Source of the DNA: Russula earlei | Lineage: Eukaryota > Basidiomycota > Agaricomycetes > Russulales > Russulaceae | Assembly: GCA_025769875.1 (NCBI GenBank) | Contig: JAGFNK010000047.1 | Span: forward strand, 1-64,000 | Reading direction: 5' to 3' | Length of the DNA stretch: 64,000 nt | Shown: positions 52,582 through 64,000 of the stretch, piece by piece | Position numbering within the stretch: position 1 is the first letter of the stretch | Layout of the letters: each line of letters begins with the position of its first letter | Notes under the pieces: generated by a model | Seen by the model: the letters and a program-made list of their open reading frames with translations, nothing else | Database searches by the model: none | What the model was told of the DNA's origin: nothing | Translations under genes and position numbers: made by a program

Positions 52582-54759
52582 TCATTCTGCCTCGGCTTCA
52601 TATTCCGACTCGTGGTCCGAGTCCCACGCCGAAATTCGGGTCCGTAGTGCCATTCCCTCTCCGTCTTCATCTATGTCAAGCAACGCCTCCAGCCTGCGCC
52701 CCAGCTCACCCCCTCTCCCCCCGCACTCGTCTCCCGTACTGGCGAGAAGACGCTCGCGTTCTTTTTCCTCTGCCGTCACACGCGAGACTGGGCGACGCTT
52801 CCGTCGAATGCCCTGAGGTTTGATAAGATCATCGGCCGTCGGACATGCGTCTCCTTCCTCATCTTCACTACAATTGTCTGGCGCTGTTGCGAGGGCGACC
52901 ACATGTGCCTCGTGTATCCAGTCCTCTTCCTGGTCTTCTGGCCCGAGCATGCTCTCAACGAGGCCTTCCTCCCATCCGTCCCACTCAGCGCACCGATGAG
53001 CGTGTCGCAAGTGTGCGCCGACCGCCTCGTAGTGAATCCATTCGGCTGCAAGAGTTGGAAGGTCGGTGTGTGGCGATTTCATGATGTGCTGCGAGGCTTG
53101 TGGTAGCCGTTCCGTGATGCGCCTCACGGCATTGCGAAAGTGTCTTGCAAGGAACGGACTGGCTTGAAGGAAGGCAGGTAGATGCGCACACTGCCAGAGG
53201 GGGCGGATCGTGGTTGACTCCCAATCAATGATGCATGTCTGCAAATGCCATTGAGTACGGCTCAAGGGGCTAAGAGCGGACGGAGACTTACGATCTTGGA
53301 ATGATCCTTGCTATCAACGAAGATGTTCTCCAGGCTCAAGTCATGAAGATCCAAAGCGAATTGATCAGGCCTTCCATTAGGACTCTGGATAAGCGACATT
53401 AGTCTCTCCATCATGCTCTTCCACCTCTTCATTTCTTCTCGCACGATCTCCTCCCGTTGGTTCAAATGGGCAACTAAAAAGGTGCTCCGCTGATGCCGTC
53501 GATAGTCACGGTACATCCGATCGCCAGGTCCATCCCACTCTTCCTCGCTCTCCTCAATATCCCACTCGTCACTATCATCACTACGGTCACCAGGGACGGC
53601 TTGCAAGCGGTGGTGTCGTGAGGACTGGATCTCGTCCGGGTCGAGATGTATTCGGTGAGGAGCAGCCTTGCCCTCATTCTCCCGGATGACGCCTTGAACC
53701 TCACGGTCGACGCAAGCCTGCAGATACGCCCGAGCGGTGGGCCAGGGACCAAGGTCTATCTCCGTCGGGTGAACAAGATCGCCCCTGTTACTACCGAAGA
53801 AAGGCCACGAGACGATGGGGCCGACGTGGAATTCCACAGATGATCTATGTGGGGACGAATAGCTACCGACGCCTTTGGAAGTGGGAGTTAGAGGGGATGA
53901 GAAATGAAATGCCATGGAAGCAGGGGTGGGAGTGGGCATCGAAGAAGGCCTAGCGGTCACACAATGCGGGAATGTAGGCACGTCGCCATCTGGCTGGGGT
54001 CCATTATACAGTGAGCCTATGCTTGAGAATCGATGGGCAAAGAGGGGTATAATAATCGAAGCAAGATTATCCAGCAAAGCCAAAAGACTTTTATGCGACA
54101 TGGACTGGTATACGGAGGACAGGGGACTGCCTTCAGCCTTCAAGGAATCAGATCACGTGATTTTGCAGACAGGGTGCGAAGCAGACCGACCTTGGACATA
54201 ATGATATATTCGCCCCCGAGCCGGTTGTATGGGTCAGAGTCGTAGAGATACACAGCCGGGATAGGAATAGATGTGTACGTGCGGATGTATTCCATAGTGG
54301 CCACCTCTGATTCGGTTTTGCGTCGCGGCATGAACCGGCGAGCAACACGCGCAATGACGACACGACCATCGCTTAATGTGACAGAGTACGCCTGAAGGCG
54401 CGATAAGCACCACCTTCCACTTTGACAAAACGGAAAAGCGGAGAATGAACGCACCTTATGGAAGGTGCCTGCGGGGGCACCCAGGGCACACCAAACAACC
54501 AACCCCCTTCTCATCACTTTTGGCACAGGGAACAAGAGGGAAAGGAGGACGCACCGGAGCTCAGAAACACGATCCTGCCCACCCGACAGTCGAGCTTTTC
54601 CCTGATCACATCTCTCAGAACGTTCCGGTCTACGTGAAAGGGTGGGGCGCCATGGATTGCGGAATCCGCCTTGGCTTCGCGCTTACGATCCGCGTGCTCC
54701 AGGTCCCAGTCCCACTCGACAGCGGCGAAAGCGGACTTGTCGTGGTTTCCAGAGGTCAT
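52582..54759 (-). CDS. aminoglycoside phosphotransferase-fold (APH) protein
   Basis: Kinase-like phosphotransferase of the APH family, very frequent in agaric genomes and of unknown substrate. The start at 54759 gives MTSGNHDKSAFAAVEWDWDL. Exons join as RIVFLSSG, then FHKAYSVTLSDGRVVIARVA (beta-lysine strand), EYIRTYTSIPIPAVYLYDSD, GGEYIIMSK, a large middle exon, the catalytic loop LHDLSLENIFVD (H-D-x(4)-N pattern), and TCIIDWESTTIRPLWQCAHL (metal-binding Asp in IDWE). The intron between SKI and TCIIDW is canonical. The C-terminal third is acidic and disordered (DSDHESEYEAEAE). An insert rich in Asp/Glu (SDDSDEWDIEESEEEWDGPG) lies before the catalytic loop. Confidence 0.82.
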
Positions 54760-56272
54760 GTTGGGGGGGATGGACGAGGAAAGAGGGTGGGAGAATTGGG
54801 GTTTTGGGGTTTGCAGAGATGAGGGACCGTCCACGACGGCAGAGCAATCATGTAACATTGGGGGTGTCAAGGGGAGGTGAGGTCAAGGGGAAGCTCGCAC
54901 GGAGCTGATGGCACGGGTCTGTGGGCTTTAAGATCGTTTGAGGAAATATGCAAAGGGGACGGGGGATTGGTACAAGGGGTAGGAGGTTGTGGATGGATGA
55001 TGGTGGTGGGGCGGAGAGAAAGGACGGGTGGTCAAAAGGCTTCGGCTAAGCCACCCGCCGGGGAGATACGAGTCAAAGTCAGATCGCTGCGGAGACCGAC
55101 GCGAATCACGGCGCAGGGATGAAAGTGGGTGTTGGTCAAGCGATCAAGTAGGGCCCGTAGCTGGGGCCGTCGGGGTCACCCGCTCGCTATTTGGGCATTG
55201 GCAACTAAATGCGGCTATTTGGAACGTCCTTCACCCCACCACCCACCCGTCAACAACGCCAGTGGCACCACCCCGGCACCATCACGAGGACGAGGACGCG
55301 CGTCCGAGGGTGCTGTTGGGGCGTGAGTAATCAACCGCCGTCTCACAGCCCTTCCTCCCTTCGCGTTGAGCGCGTGAGAAGGACTGCGTTCGAGAAGGAC
55401 AAAGTCGTCGCTCACTTGACTCCATCACATGGGCCTGTTCCTTATCTAGCTCAGCCCGCCTAAAAACTCTTATCAAGTCAAGTCAGTCCCGCCTTTCGGG
55501 TGCTCGCACTCCACTCCGTCTCCCTCTCTCTCTGCCCCATCCTCACCTCGGGCCCTTCGGGGCTCGTATCGGACGGTGGTGCTTTCTCGACAGCCGGCCC
55601 TCGAGAGAGTAATGGAAGCCTGAAATTTTTTTAGTGATCTGTGACCTTATTGGACTTTTGCTAAAGCAAAAGAAGAAACTGCGGAAGATGTCTTGGCGGC
55701 TCTGGGACGGTGATTAAGCGCTCCTTGCTCTTACCTGTGCGGCGGGAAGGAAGCGTTTCCAGCGCTTGGCCTGGGGGACGTGTGCTTAGAACGAGCTGTG
55801 GCACTTCTTTCCTTCGTAGCTGAGACCTCAAGATGCTTATTAGCATGGCTTCCATCTGTATACGCCACGTTGGCCCCATGTTGCCAAGAGAGAATCATTA
55901 CCGAAGGTCTTGGGCATGCAATCCCACTCGCTTATTTCTTCCATTGATGACGATCGGATTCACTATCTTTTGATCAACACCGCGATGTTCGCCAAGTATC
56001 GTGTCTTGGCATTCAAGCAAAACAAAAATAAACACAAAAACAAAACACAGGAAATTATAGAAGTGTTTAAAAGATACAAGATGGTATAGCGGGCGTGAGC
56101 CCAGCTGAAGAGAAGTGCTACAAATACCCACATGGAATCAAGACGGATACTGTACACATCCACTCACCCATCATCAATGTGGATGACAGACGCTCATAAA
56201 TAAGCATAAGTAGGACTGTGGGGGACCCTACGCATGCAAAGCAAGCAATGGCATACAATCAACGCCTATTCA
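54760..56272. other. intergenic, nothing recognised
   Basis: 1.5 kb between the start of the APH gene and the stop of the second F-box gene, both minus strand. No gene-like frame, no obvious repeat. Confidence 0.45.
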
Positions 56273-58669
56273 TCACCAGTGACATGCAATAGAATATTCG
56301 CACCGTTCAAACGGGGGGTCGACGCACTCCACGTCGTCGATGCGGCTCTTCAGCCACGCCACGACATCCTGCCCCAGTACTGTGCACTCATACATCTCCA
56401 GCCGACGCATCTTTACTGGTGTTGCAGATCCACCAAGGGCAGACGTTGGAGCCGAGGGTGGTGCGCTATCCGGGTTTCTTGCGTCAACCATCTGGACGAG
56501 CTTCGTGATCCCATCCGAATGGGCAGGGCAACCGCGCAAGGCGAGGTGCTCCAGGAACGGGCACATGACTCCGAGAACGTCCTCTTCCGGGGCGCCGAGC
56601 ATGGCGAACAGTGGATCGAGAGGGGTGCCGCCAACTTGCAGCATACGCAAGTGATTGAGGTCGTTCAAGAACCCCCACGAGGCGATGAGGCCCCCATAGA
56701 ATGGTGGCCCATTAGTGCAGTAAGCGATGGAGAGCGAGTGGATAGCTGGATGGCTCGATCGCGCAACGAGGTTCGTTATGCTGTCGTCGATTGGATCACG
56801 AGCGTCGATGTTCAGTGTGAGGCTGCAGAGGCTGGGGGTAACAAGTGAGTCGATGAGAGAAGCCATGAGGTAATGTCCGCCGAGGCTGAGCGTTTTCAGC
56901 TCAGGAAGTGTGGTCTGTGATAACGGAAGTACGGGATTGAGCACTGTCGTGACGTGGAGCGATAAATCTTCGAGCGATTTGTTATTCGACACTATGTGGA
57001 GGACGCGGTCAACAGGAATGCTGGTGGTGGGCACGGTCCTCAGATTCAAGGATCGTAGATTTGTTCTTAGCATTGGCGATGACCATTTGAAAGGGGTGTA
57101 TTGCAGGGTGACCGTCTCGAGCTTTGGTAGAACTACTTCCGCGTTTGGGTTGGCACTTGGAAGCCACGGCCATTCGCTGTGGTACATTGGCTCAGCGCAT
57201 GAGACTTCAAATTCCCTCAGCAGCGGGGCGGGCCCTTCAGCATGGCGTGTTTGTTAGGACCGATTCGTTGAACCTGATGTGCAAAGGCCGAGACGTACCA
57301 GAAACCGACTTGAGCGCCTGCCATGAAGGGAATTGCCTGTCGAAGCGGAAAACAAATCGTTCCCATCTGTGCATTTGTTCGACCAAGTAATAGATGGCGA
57401 TATGTCCCCAGTGAGAGCTGGCTCGTGATTGGCCCGTTACACTTAGAACTGATGGGAGTGATGGTGGCGGAGGTGGAGGGCTAAGACCACCAGACCAGTC
57501 ATAGTGCGGAGGGGAGTGAGGAATGATGATGGGGGGAGTCGACGGGACGATCTGAATTGAGGTTGTAGGTTGCGAGGCTTGAATTTGCACGTAATGGGTG
57601 GTTGTTGTTGCGTTATTTGACAAAAAGGTAGGCCACTGGGGTGGTGAGCGTGTGCGGGACCGCGGAATGGGGGCGCTCGCTACGGCATCTGGTACATGCA
57701 AGAAAATCTCGACATCGAGTGGGATACGGCTGCCAGAGCGTTCAAGCCACAATCGAATGGTATCCGCGGAAGCGTTCGGGGTTGTGACGAGGCGGATCTG
57801 TTAAAGTGGGGAAAGTTAGCGACAGCGAAATTGAGGGTAAGTTATGGAGCAAAGGCACGCCGGAAACATGAGGTAGAAGCGAATGGCAAGTCCTCCCGAG
57901 GGGGAGTCCAAAGAATGGCCGAGAACATGAGAGAAACATGCTCTTCACGTGTGTGTGGGCCTGCAATTACTGCATCGGGACAGAAGTCGTCAAAACAGGC
58001 AGGACGACTGTGGTCCTCGGCCATCCGTCGAGAGAGAGCCAAGAGACCGTTCTGCGCCGACAGTCAATGGCTAATAAGCCAGGTCGGTGCACGACCATTG
58101 GTGGCACATTGGCAAATGATTTTCAATGAACCGGGAAGACTGTGAGACCGTTTGGTGGGAAGAACCCGAACAGACTTGAGATAACGCGATAGAAGGGTGA
58201 GGGAATGAGCGGAGATGTTCTAGAGATGCCCAAGCTTGGCCACCAAAGCTCCCACGAAGAAAAACCCGGGGTAAAAGCAGAGAGGGTACCACACCTTTGA
58301 CCATAGTTTCGGCATCGACAATGCCAGACGCCTCCATTGCGAGCAGACCGATGAGAGGATCCACGCACAACATGGATACTCGTCAAAGTTCATGATGAAG
58401 ATATGGCGGAGCAGTTCGGCGGGGAGCCTCCGGATGGGCGCAATGTACGCGAGGGTACGGGCAATCTTCTCCTCCAAGGCTGCGCGTTCACGCTCGAGTT
58501 GCTTGATAGCACAGCGGGAGTCCGCCACAATCTGAGCTAGTTGAGATTCGGCAACTTCAATCTTGTGGTCGAGGGCGGTGAGGGAGGTGTTGCTCGTATC
58601 AAGGACACGGCGGGCATCAGCGAGAGAGGAGGCTGTGGGTGGCTCACATGTAAAGGGGGGAAAGGACAT
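56273..58669 (-). CDS. F-box/LRR-like protein with N-terminal coiled coil
   Basis: Probable SCF ligase substrate adaptor of the type expanded in agarics. The start at 58669 gives MSFPPFTCEPPTASSLADAR, then a coiled coil (DHKIEVAESQLAQIVADS ... RERAALEEKIARTL), then the F-box IRRLPAELLRHIFIMNF...SSVCSQWRRLALSMPKLWSK. An unusually long intron (about 0.5 kb) separates this exon from the next, which starts IRLVTTPNASADTIRLWLER. The rest has leucine-rich repeats (LETVTLQYTPFKWSS, LRSLNLRTV, LEDLSLHVT, LKTLSLGGHYLMAS, LEHLALRGCPAH) and ends CEYSIACHW. It shares only the F-box layout with the gene at 1672-3095; the two belong to different subfamilies. Confidence 0.8.
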
Positions 58670-59157
58670 GATGGACAGATGAGAGATGGGCAAGGGGATC
58701 AAAGAAAGAAGATTGAACCGAACGAGGTGACGGTGGGGGCCTTGAAGCTCGAGGTTGAAGACTGACCGGGTCAGGGGCAACTCGTCAGCCCATTCAAGTT
58801 TCCTTTCCCGCGGCTCCCTGCTTCCCTTGCCTTGTCCCCTTGTGTTTTCCACTCGCTGTCGCTGCAACTGCACTCCCCGAACAACCATTGTTGGATCCCC
58901 TACCAGGTGGACCGGGTCATCATTTTTTCTTTTCTTCTCTTGCCAATCCTTTCACCCTTCGCAACCAAACGAGCGCTGAGCGGATTGCCCCAGGAGATAA
59001 AAATATATATACAGTTGGCAGAGCAGAGTAGAGCAAGGCGGTGGATGAGTGGGAGTCCGTGAAATACATAGAATATACGGTATGCACAGCACGATGGCTG
59101 GCTTTGGCTAAGTGGAGGGATCTAACGGCTCGGCGCGCTCCGAGTGACATCCGGTCT
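58670..59157. other. intergenic; TATA-like stretch
   Basis: Contains the 3' UTR of the TFIIA subunit and the upstream region of the F-box gene. AAAATATATATACA at about 58999 reads as TATATAT on the minus strand but lies some 330 nt from the F-box start, so its role is open. Confidence 0.4.
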
Positions 59158-59667
59158 CTATTTCTTTCCAGCTTCAATGGCGTCCCCGTTCTTACATGCG
59201 ATGATCTTTATCTTCGGGGCAGTGATATGCTCATTCGACTCCATCTTGAAGGACGCATTTTTCACCAGGAATGTCCAAACGTCATCGCACAGTCGGTACG
59301 TGTGGAGATGACCCTGTTCATCGTGTGGGCAGCTGGGCCATAGGAGTAGTGAGACGACGTACCTTCAAAGTGGTCTTTGTCTTAACTTGCTTGACCATGA
59401 TGTCTGCAAGAGACTTGTCAAACTGGAAAGAGAAGTTATACTATGACGGCTCAGAGAGCGGGTTAGCCTCGAGCACCTGCTGCAAAACCTTCATTGCAAG
59501 CTGGGGAGTGATCGCACCACTAGTGATGAGCTCGTCAAGGGAGTCGGTAAGGGCCATTCCGATGCTAATCCGAGAAGGAGTTTTCTGCAACTGCAACGAC
59601 ATGGGGAGCGATGAACAGGAACGACGTACGATGAACCACGGTAAAACTCATAGTATGCGGAGGCCAT
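59158..59667 (-). CDS. TOA2: transcription initiation factor IIA small (gamma) subunit
   Basis: TFIIA-gamma, which stabilises TBP on the TATA box together with the large subunit TOA1. Four exons and three canonical introns give 113 residues, the usual length. Sequence: [46 protein letters not shown] (helical half), then [20 protein letters not shown] and [14 protein letters not shown] (beta-barrel half). All conserved parts are intact. The start at 59667 is four residues longer than the core YYEFYR and is the only ATG available. Divergent from the FAP1-like gene, 240 bp apart. Confidence 0.95.
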
Positions 59668-59907
59668 GACTCGGAAACTTCAGGGGTCCAAAAAGTGGAC
59701 AACGGCGGTGAAGGGGGTTCCTTTACTATAAGATCGCGATGGCGATGATTGCCAGCGCTGGCAAGGCGATTCTGTGGCGGTGCCGAGAAAGTTGTGACCC
59801 AACGTGACTCGACGTCGACGTACGTGATTAGTCAGCAACCGTCCGTCATAGCGATCCGTCGCGATATAAAAGTAACATCGCTGGTCTAACGAGTCTTTGC
59901 TCTTCCC

Positions 59908-62900
59908 ATGTCCTCTTCCGGTTCAAATAAGCCACCCGATCAAAGTTTGGAACCCACAGAGATGCAGAATTCGAATTCACATCGTGATCGAGACTCCAGG
60001 CCTATCAACGGCGGTGCCAGTGGCTCCTATGACAGGGATCAAGTCGGAGGAAAACGACAAACTGCAGATCGTCGGCGTCGCCACAAGTCGAGAGGGCCGA
60101 ACGTGAATGAGCCACGCACATCCGCCTCCGCTCTGACCTCAGGCTCTGGTCTCGACCACTCTGACCGATTGACGTCCACAGGTTCTTCACCTGCTCCGGC
60201 TCGCACACTGTCGAACAACCGCAATCGTGTCCCTCATCCAGCTACAAGTCGGCCTGTTACCTCACACGTCCAGGACCGAAGGCCACAGGGTTCAGGCCAA
60301 TCGGGACAGCAACGTCGTGCGGTCCGACCCAATCCGGCCCTGAGTTTACCCAAGGCGGACGCTACTGTGTCACCTAGTGACGCTAGTTTACCACGCAAGC
60401 GTGGAAAAGCACCTTCCGGAGATGATCTTACGTCCATACTCATATTCTCACTCTCCAACCCACCATTTCCGGAATGCATGATCTGTTTCAACCCCATTCG
60501 ACCGGAACAACCTACGTGGTCGTGTTCTCCAAGGGAAGAGAAAGAGGCACAGTCATGTTGGAATACATTTCATCTAAAGTGCATTCAACCGTGGGCAGAT
60601 AAAAGCGTGAAGGACATAGAGGAGGCTTGGAGATCACGCGGGGAGGAGAAGAAAGGTGAATGGAGGTGCCCAGGATGTCAGTCGAAGCGCGAGATTGTAC
60701 CGCGTAAATATTGGTAAGTTTTTACTAGGCTGCGCGCGCACACCGTGCTTATACGATACCATGCGCAGGTGTTTCTGCGGTTTGGCACAAGACCCTAATC
60801 CTCCCCGATCTGCGACTCCTCATTCTTGCGGGAATTCGTGCTCACGTGCTCGTATCTGTGGTCACCCTTGCCCTCTTCCTTGCCACCCCGGACCCTGTCC
60901 TCCATGTATGATCACGGTTCAGAACCCGTGTCATTGTGGCAAGGACGTTGTCGCGCTTGTGTGTTCCCGTGCCAACCCAACAACTGGTGGAAGAGTCAAT
61001 CTCCCCGCCAGTCGTTCTTGTGGCAGTAAATGCGGGAAGCCCTTGTCTTGTCAAAACCACGTTTGTACGGAAGTTTGTCATGACAGCCAATGCTCTCCAT
61101 GCACAGTATCTGATCTGGCGAGATGTTGGTGCGGACAGGAGAGGAGAAGGCTCGCATGTGGTGAAGGCGATGCCAAGGAATGCAAAATTCTTACGGCGGC
61201 TGGAGAGGAATCGTGGACCGGAAAGTTTGGCTGCGACAACCCGTGTGAGAGGTTTGTGCTTCTTCTCTTGTCATACTACCGCAACTCTTACACCATATTC
61301 AGACCCTTCGACTGTGGTATTCACAAATGTTCAAAGACGTGCCATCCACCCTCATTCATTAGCTCCCAAATGTCCTTATTCTCCCTCTGCGGTCACTCGC
61401 TGTCCATGCGGCAAACACCCATTTTCTGGGTCAGCTGACCCGTCTCATTTCAGTCACAACGCAAAGCTCATTCGCACTGCCTGCACCGATCCGATTCCAA
61501 CATGCACATCTCTGTGCGAGAAGCCACTCGAAGGCTGTTCGCATTCCTGCCACGCATCTTGCCACACTGGTCCATGCCCTCCATGTGCAGTAACACTTGT
61601 GCGACCATGTCGTTGTGGTGCAACGACCCGCTCTGTCACATGCAGTACAGAGAAGGCCGAGGCGGAGGCTTATCTATGTAATAAGCCTTGTGGGGCGCTG
61701 CGTGCATGCGGACATCATCAATGCACTCGCCTATGCTGTCCACTCGCGAACCTTGCCAACGTCACCAGCAAGGGAAAAAAAAAGGCCAGTGGTAACATCA
61801 TCCCGGCAGAGTTTGCAGACGTGGGCGGTTGGCACCTATGCGATGTCGTGTGTGGAAAATTGTTGAGCTGCGGGAACCATCCTTGCGAGGAGCGCGACCA
61901 TAGAGGGTCATGCCCGCCGTGTCTCCAAAGCTCATTTGAAGAGGTATAATTCACGATCCCTCCTCACGAATCATGTTCACGTCGCCTACAGATTTCTTGC
62001 CATTGTGGGCGCACTGTACTGGAACCCCCAATCTCATGTGGGACGGAGATAACATGCCCGTATCCTTGTGTTCGGCCCCCTCCACCGTGTGGACATCCGA
62101 GGGCGCCCCATCTTTGCCACGAGGATCCAACGTCGTGTCCCCCCTGCGTCTTTCTCACGGAAAAGCTTTGCGCATGTGGAAAGACGATGGTTGGCAACAT
62201 TCGATGTTCGCAAGAGAAGGTTTCCTGCGGCAAGCCATGCGGGCGTCTCCTCGAATGTGGTTTCCATACATGTGAACAATTATGCCATACCGGTGCGTGT
62301 GCGTCATGCACGACAGATTGTGGGAAGCCACGCAAGCTGTGGTACGTACTCTCTTTGTTATTTGTGCCTTGACTTCTGGAGGACACATCGACTCTTTCAG
62401 CCTTCCCGCGCACCACCCCTGCACCCGCCCTTGTCACGCTCCCTCCGCCTGCCCGGAGGTCGAGCCGTGTACCGCGACATCAACAATCACCTGTGCGTGT
62501 GGACGCATTCAACAGTCCGTGCAGTGTGGACAGACCACTTCAAGTTCTGCCAAACGCGAAGACGTTCTTGCTCCTCGCTGCACAAATGAATGCGAGCTTG
62601 CGAAGCGCAACGCACGCCTCGCAGAGGCGCTCGGCATCAATCCTGACATACAGAAAATGCAAGGCACCGTTGTGTATTCGGACGAGCTGGTGGCATTTGC
62701 CCGACATAACGCGAAATTTGTTGGGCTGGTAGAAAAGACGTTTGCCGAGTACGTGTGATCGAAATTTGACAGTGCTAGGTTTAAAAGGACGCTGACACGT
62801 TCGGCTGACGCAGATTCGTGTCGTCCGATAAGCGGGTACAGGTTCTGCCGTCTATGCCCGAGACCAAACGCAAGTTTGTCCACGACGTGAGTTCCCCCTT

Positions 62901-63388
62901 CCTTCCGAAGCTTTCTTTTGTGGCGATTCTCACTCTGAGCTCCTCTCCAGCTCGCAGCCGTTTACCGCATGGACACGCATATGGTTGACCGCGAACCTCA
63001 TCGCAGCGTGCAGCTCATCCGCCGCATTGACACACGCATTCCCGCGAACCTCCTCTCGCAATCTCCTGCCACGAACGGCGCGCCCGGAAAGCTTGTCGAC
63101 TTGCGAGCACCGGCTCGTGCTCCTCCTGCGGTCGCGTCTGCGGGCTCTGGCCCACTGAGAGTTAGTAGGGGGTGGAATTCAGTCGTCACAACACCGCGTG
63201 CAAGGACACCCCCGTCTGCGGCTCCGAACACCAATGCCCTTTCAACGTGGACAAGCCCAATGGTATCGGAGCGCATATCTCGCTCGTCTACCCCCTCCCA
63301 GTTGCTTACTCAACCTACGGTGGCAGAAGCAGCAGCAGCAGCGTCCAGCATTGAGGTGGTACCTGACAGCTGGGAGGATGATTTCTAG
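59908..63388 (+). CDS. FAP1: NF-X1-type zinc-finger protein, FAP1-like
   Basis: Homolog of the NFX1/FAP1 family (transcription repressor or E3 ligase in animals; Fap1 binds FKBP12 in yeast). A disordered basic N-terminus of about 180 residues is followed by a RING/PHD-like finger (CMICFNPIRPEQ...FHLKCIQPWA...WRCPGCQ). Then come serial NF-X1 fingers spread over several exons: CGNSCSRARICGHPCPLPCH, CGKPLSCQNHVCTEVCHD, CGIHKCSKTCH, CEKPLEGCSHSCHASCH, CNKPCGALRACGHHQCTRLC, CGKLLSCGNHPC, and CGKPCGRLLECGFHTCEQLC. A C-terminal R3H domain is visible in KFVHD plus LAAVYRMDTHMVDREPHRSV, and the end reads EVVPDSWEDDF. The start at 59908 is the first ATG of the exon. Intron joins within the finger region were followed by eye. 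Confidence 0.9.
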
Positions 63389-64000
63389 CGTAGTTCTGAG
63401 GTTTGTAAGGCATTTACGTCGAAACCTGATGTTTCGTAAATCTTTTGTGAGTATTTGTGGCGTCTGCGACTGTGACGGGAATGTTGCGGTGATGTTTAGT
63501 ACTAAAGGCATTCACGAAGAATAGATGCTCCAGTATTATCTGGCACCTCTGAACGTGATTCCTTTCGGCTAGGAGGATGAGAGCGAAGATCGGTCCTGTT
63601 CTGTTGTGCAATTGTGAACGCATCACTAAGTTCAAGTCGAAGACGGGCCAAATGGGATATAGATTCACAGCCCCTCGGATGTATGTATTATCGAACGAGA
63701 TCGTCCGCCGAGTCATGGACCGCTTTTGCCACGCCTCGACTTGAGTCGTGGTCTTGCCGGTCACCTAATGCCTTGTTTGCCCCAATAATACTTTCAGCTT
63801 ACTAGACTGATCATCTCTAGTAAGACGTAATTTTGCTGATGGCTCCAGTCCCCTGGCATGAACATACGACCCGATAAACCTTGACCGAAAGAGCGGGCCC
63901 AAAACAGTTACATTCGTCACTCTACATGATGACAGTGCTACGTGGCATTTGTACCCGTGTTGGAATTAAAAAACTTGACATTGATGCACTCCGCGATCGT
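63389..64000. other. downstream region, nothing recognised
   Basis: 3' UTR of the FAP1-like gene and sequence to the window end. A minus-strand frame (63414-63764) has no motifs. Another gene may begin beyond the window. Confidence 0.5.

Overview
The window reads as nuclear DNA of a filamentous basidiomycete, most likely an Agaricomycete. Genes are split by many short introns (mostly 46-75 nt, GT-AG with CTAAC-like branch sites). Genes occur on both strands, there are no operons, and several families typical of agaric genomes are present: F-box/LRR proteins, a NACHT-WD40 receptor, the WW-like 'LDIMP' family, dienelactone hydrolases and a P450. The order and species cannot be fixed from the sequence alone. 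I recognised no tRNA, rRNA, CRISPR or bacterial feature. Gene models below were assembled by eye, joining frames at splice sites and checking phases.

Layout. 1-1.67 kb: no gene, but GTTTCC-rich inverted repeats. 1.67-4.6 kb: an F-box/LRR gene with a frame break, and dienelactone hydrolase copy 1. 5.4-7.2 kb: divergent pair SRP19 (signal recognition particle) and a JTB-like membrane protein. 8.0-9.0 kb: a TATA-led region without a convincing ORF but with repeated small hairpins. 9.0-17.4 kb: mitochondrial-type DEAD-box helicase, 2-hydroxyacid dehydrogenase, glutamine synthetase-like enzyme, snurportin. 18.2-19.4 kb: dienelactone hydrolase copy 2, inverted relative to copy 1. 21.8-23.6 kb: multispanning membrane protein.

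23.6-32 kb is the accessory part: a decayed WW-like gene, a frame-broken two-repeat small protein, and an NLR-type receptor (helical N-terminus, NACHT, at least 12 nearly identical WD40 repeats). The WD40 repeats differ almost only at a few surface positions, the pattern known from fungal non-self recognition (het) genes. This is the most interesting locus of the window.

32.6-44.7 kb: MATE transporter and SAM50 (divergent, 87 bp apart), the TORC2 subunit SIN1/AVO1, and a large disordered protein. 45.5-54.8 kb: a small unknown protein, a cytochrome P450, about 3.8 kb without a recognisable gene, and an aminoglycoside-phosphotransferase-fold protein. 56.3-63.4 kb: a second F-box protein, the TFIIA small subunit, and an NF-X1/FAP1-type zinc-finger protein.

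The genes do not form one pathway. Housekeeping genes (SRP19, SAM50, SIN1, TFIIA-gamma, snurportin, FAP1) flank fast-evolving families. Three introns appear to use a GC-AG donor, and two genes carry single-base frame breaks that are either pseudogenising mutations or assembly errors.
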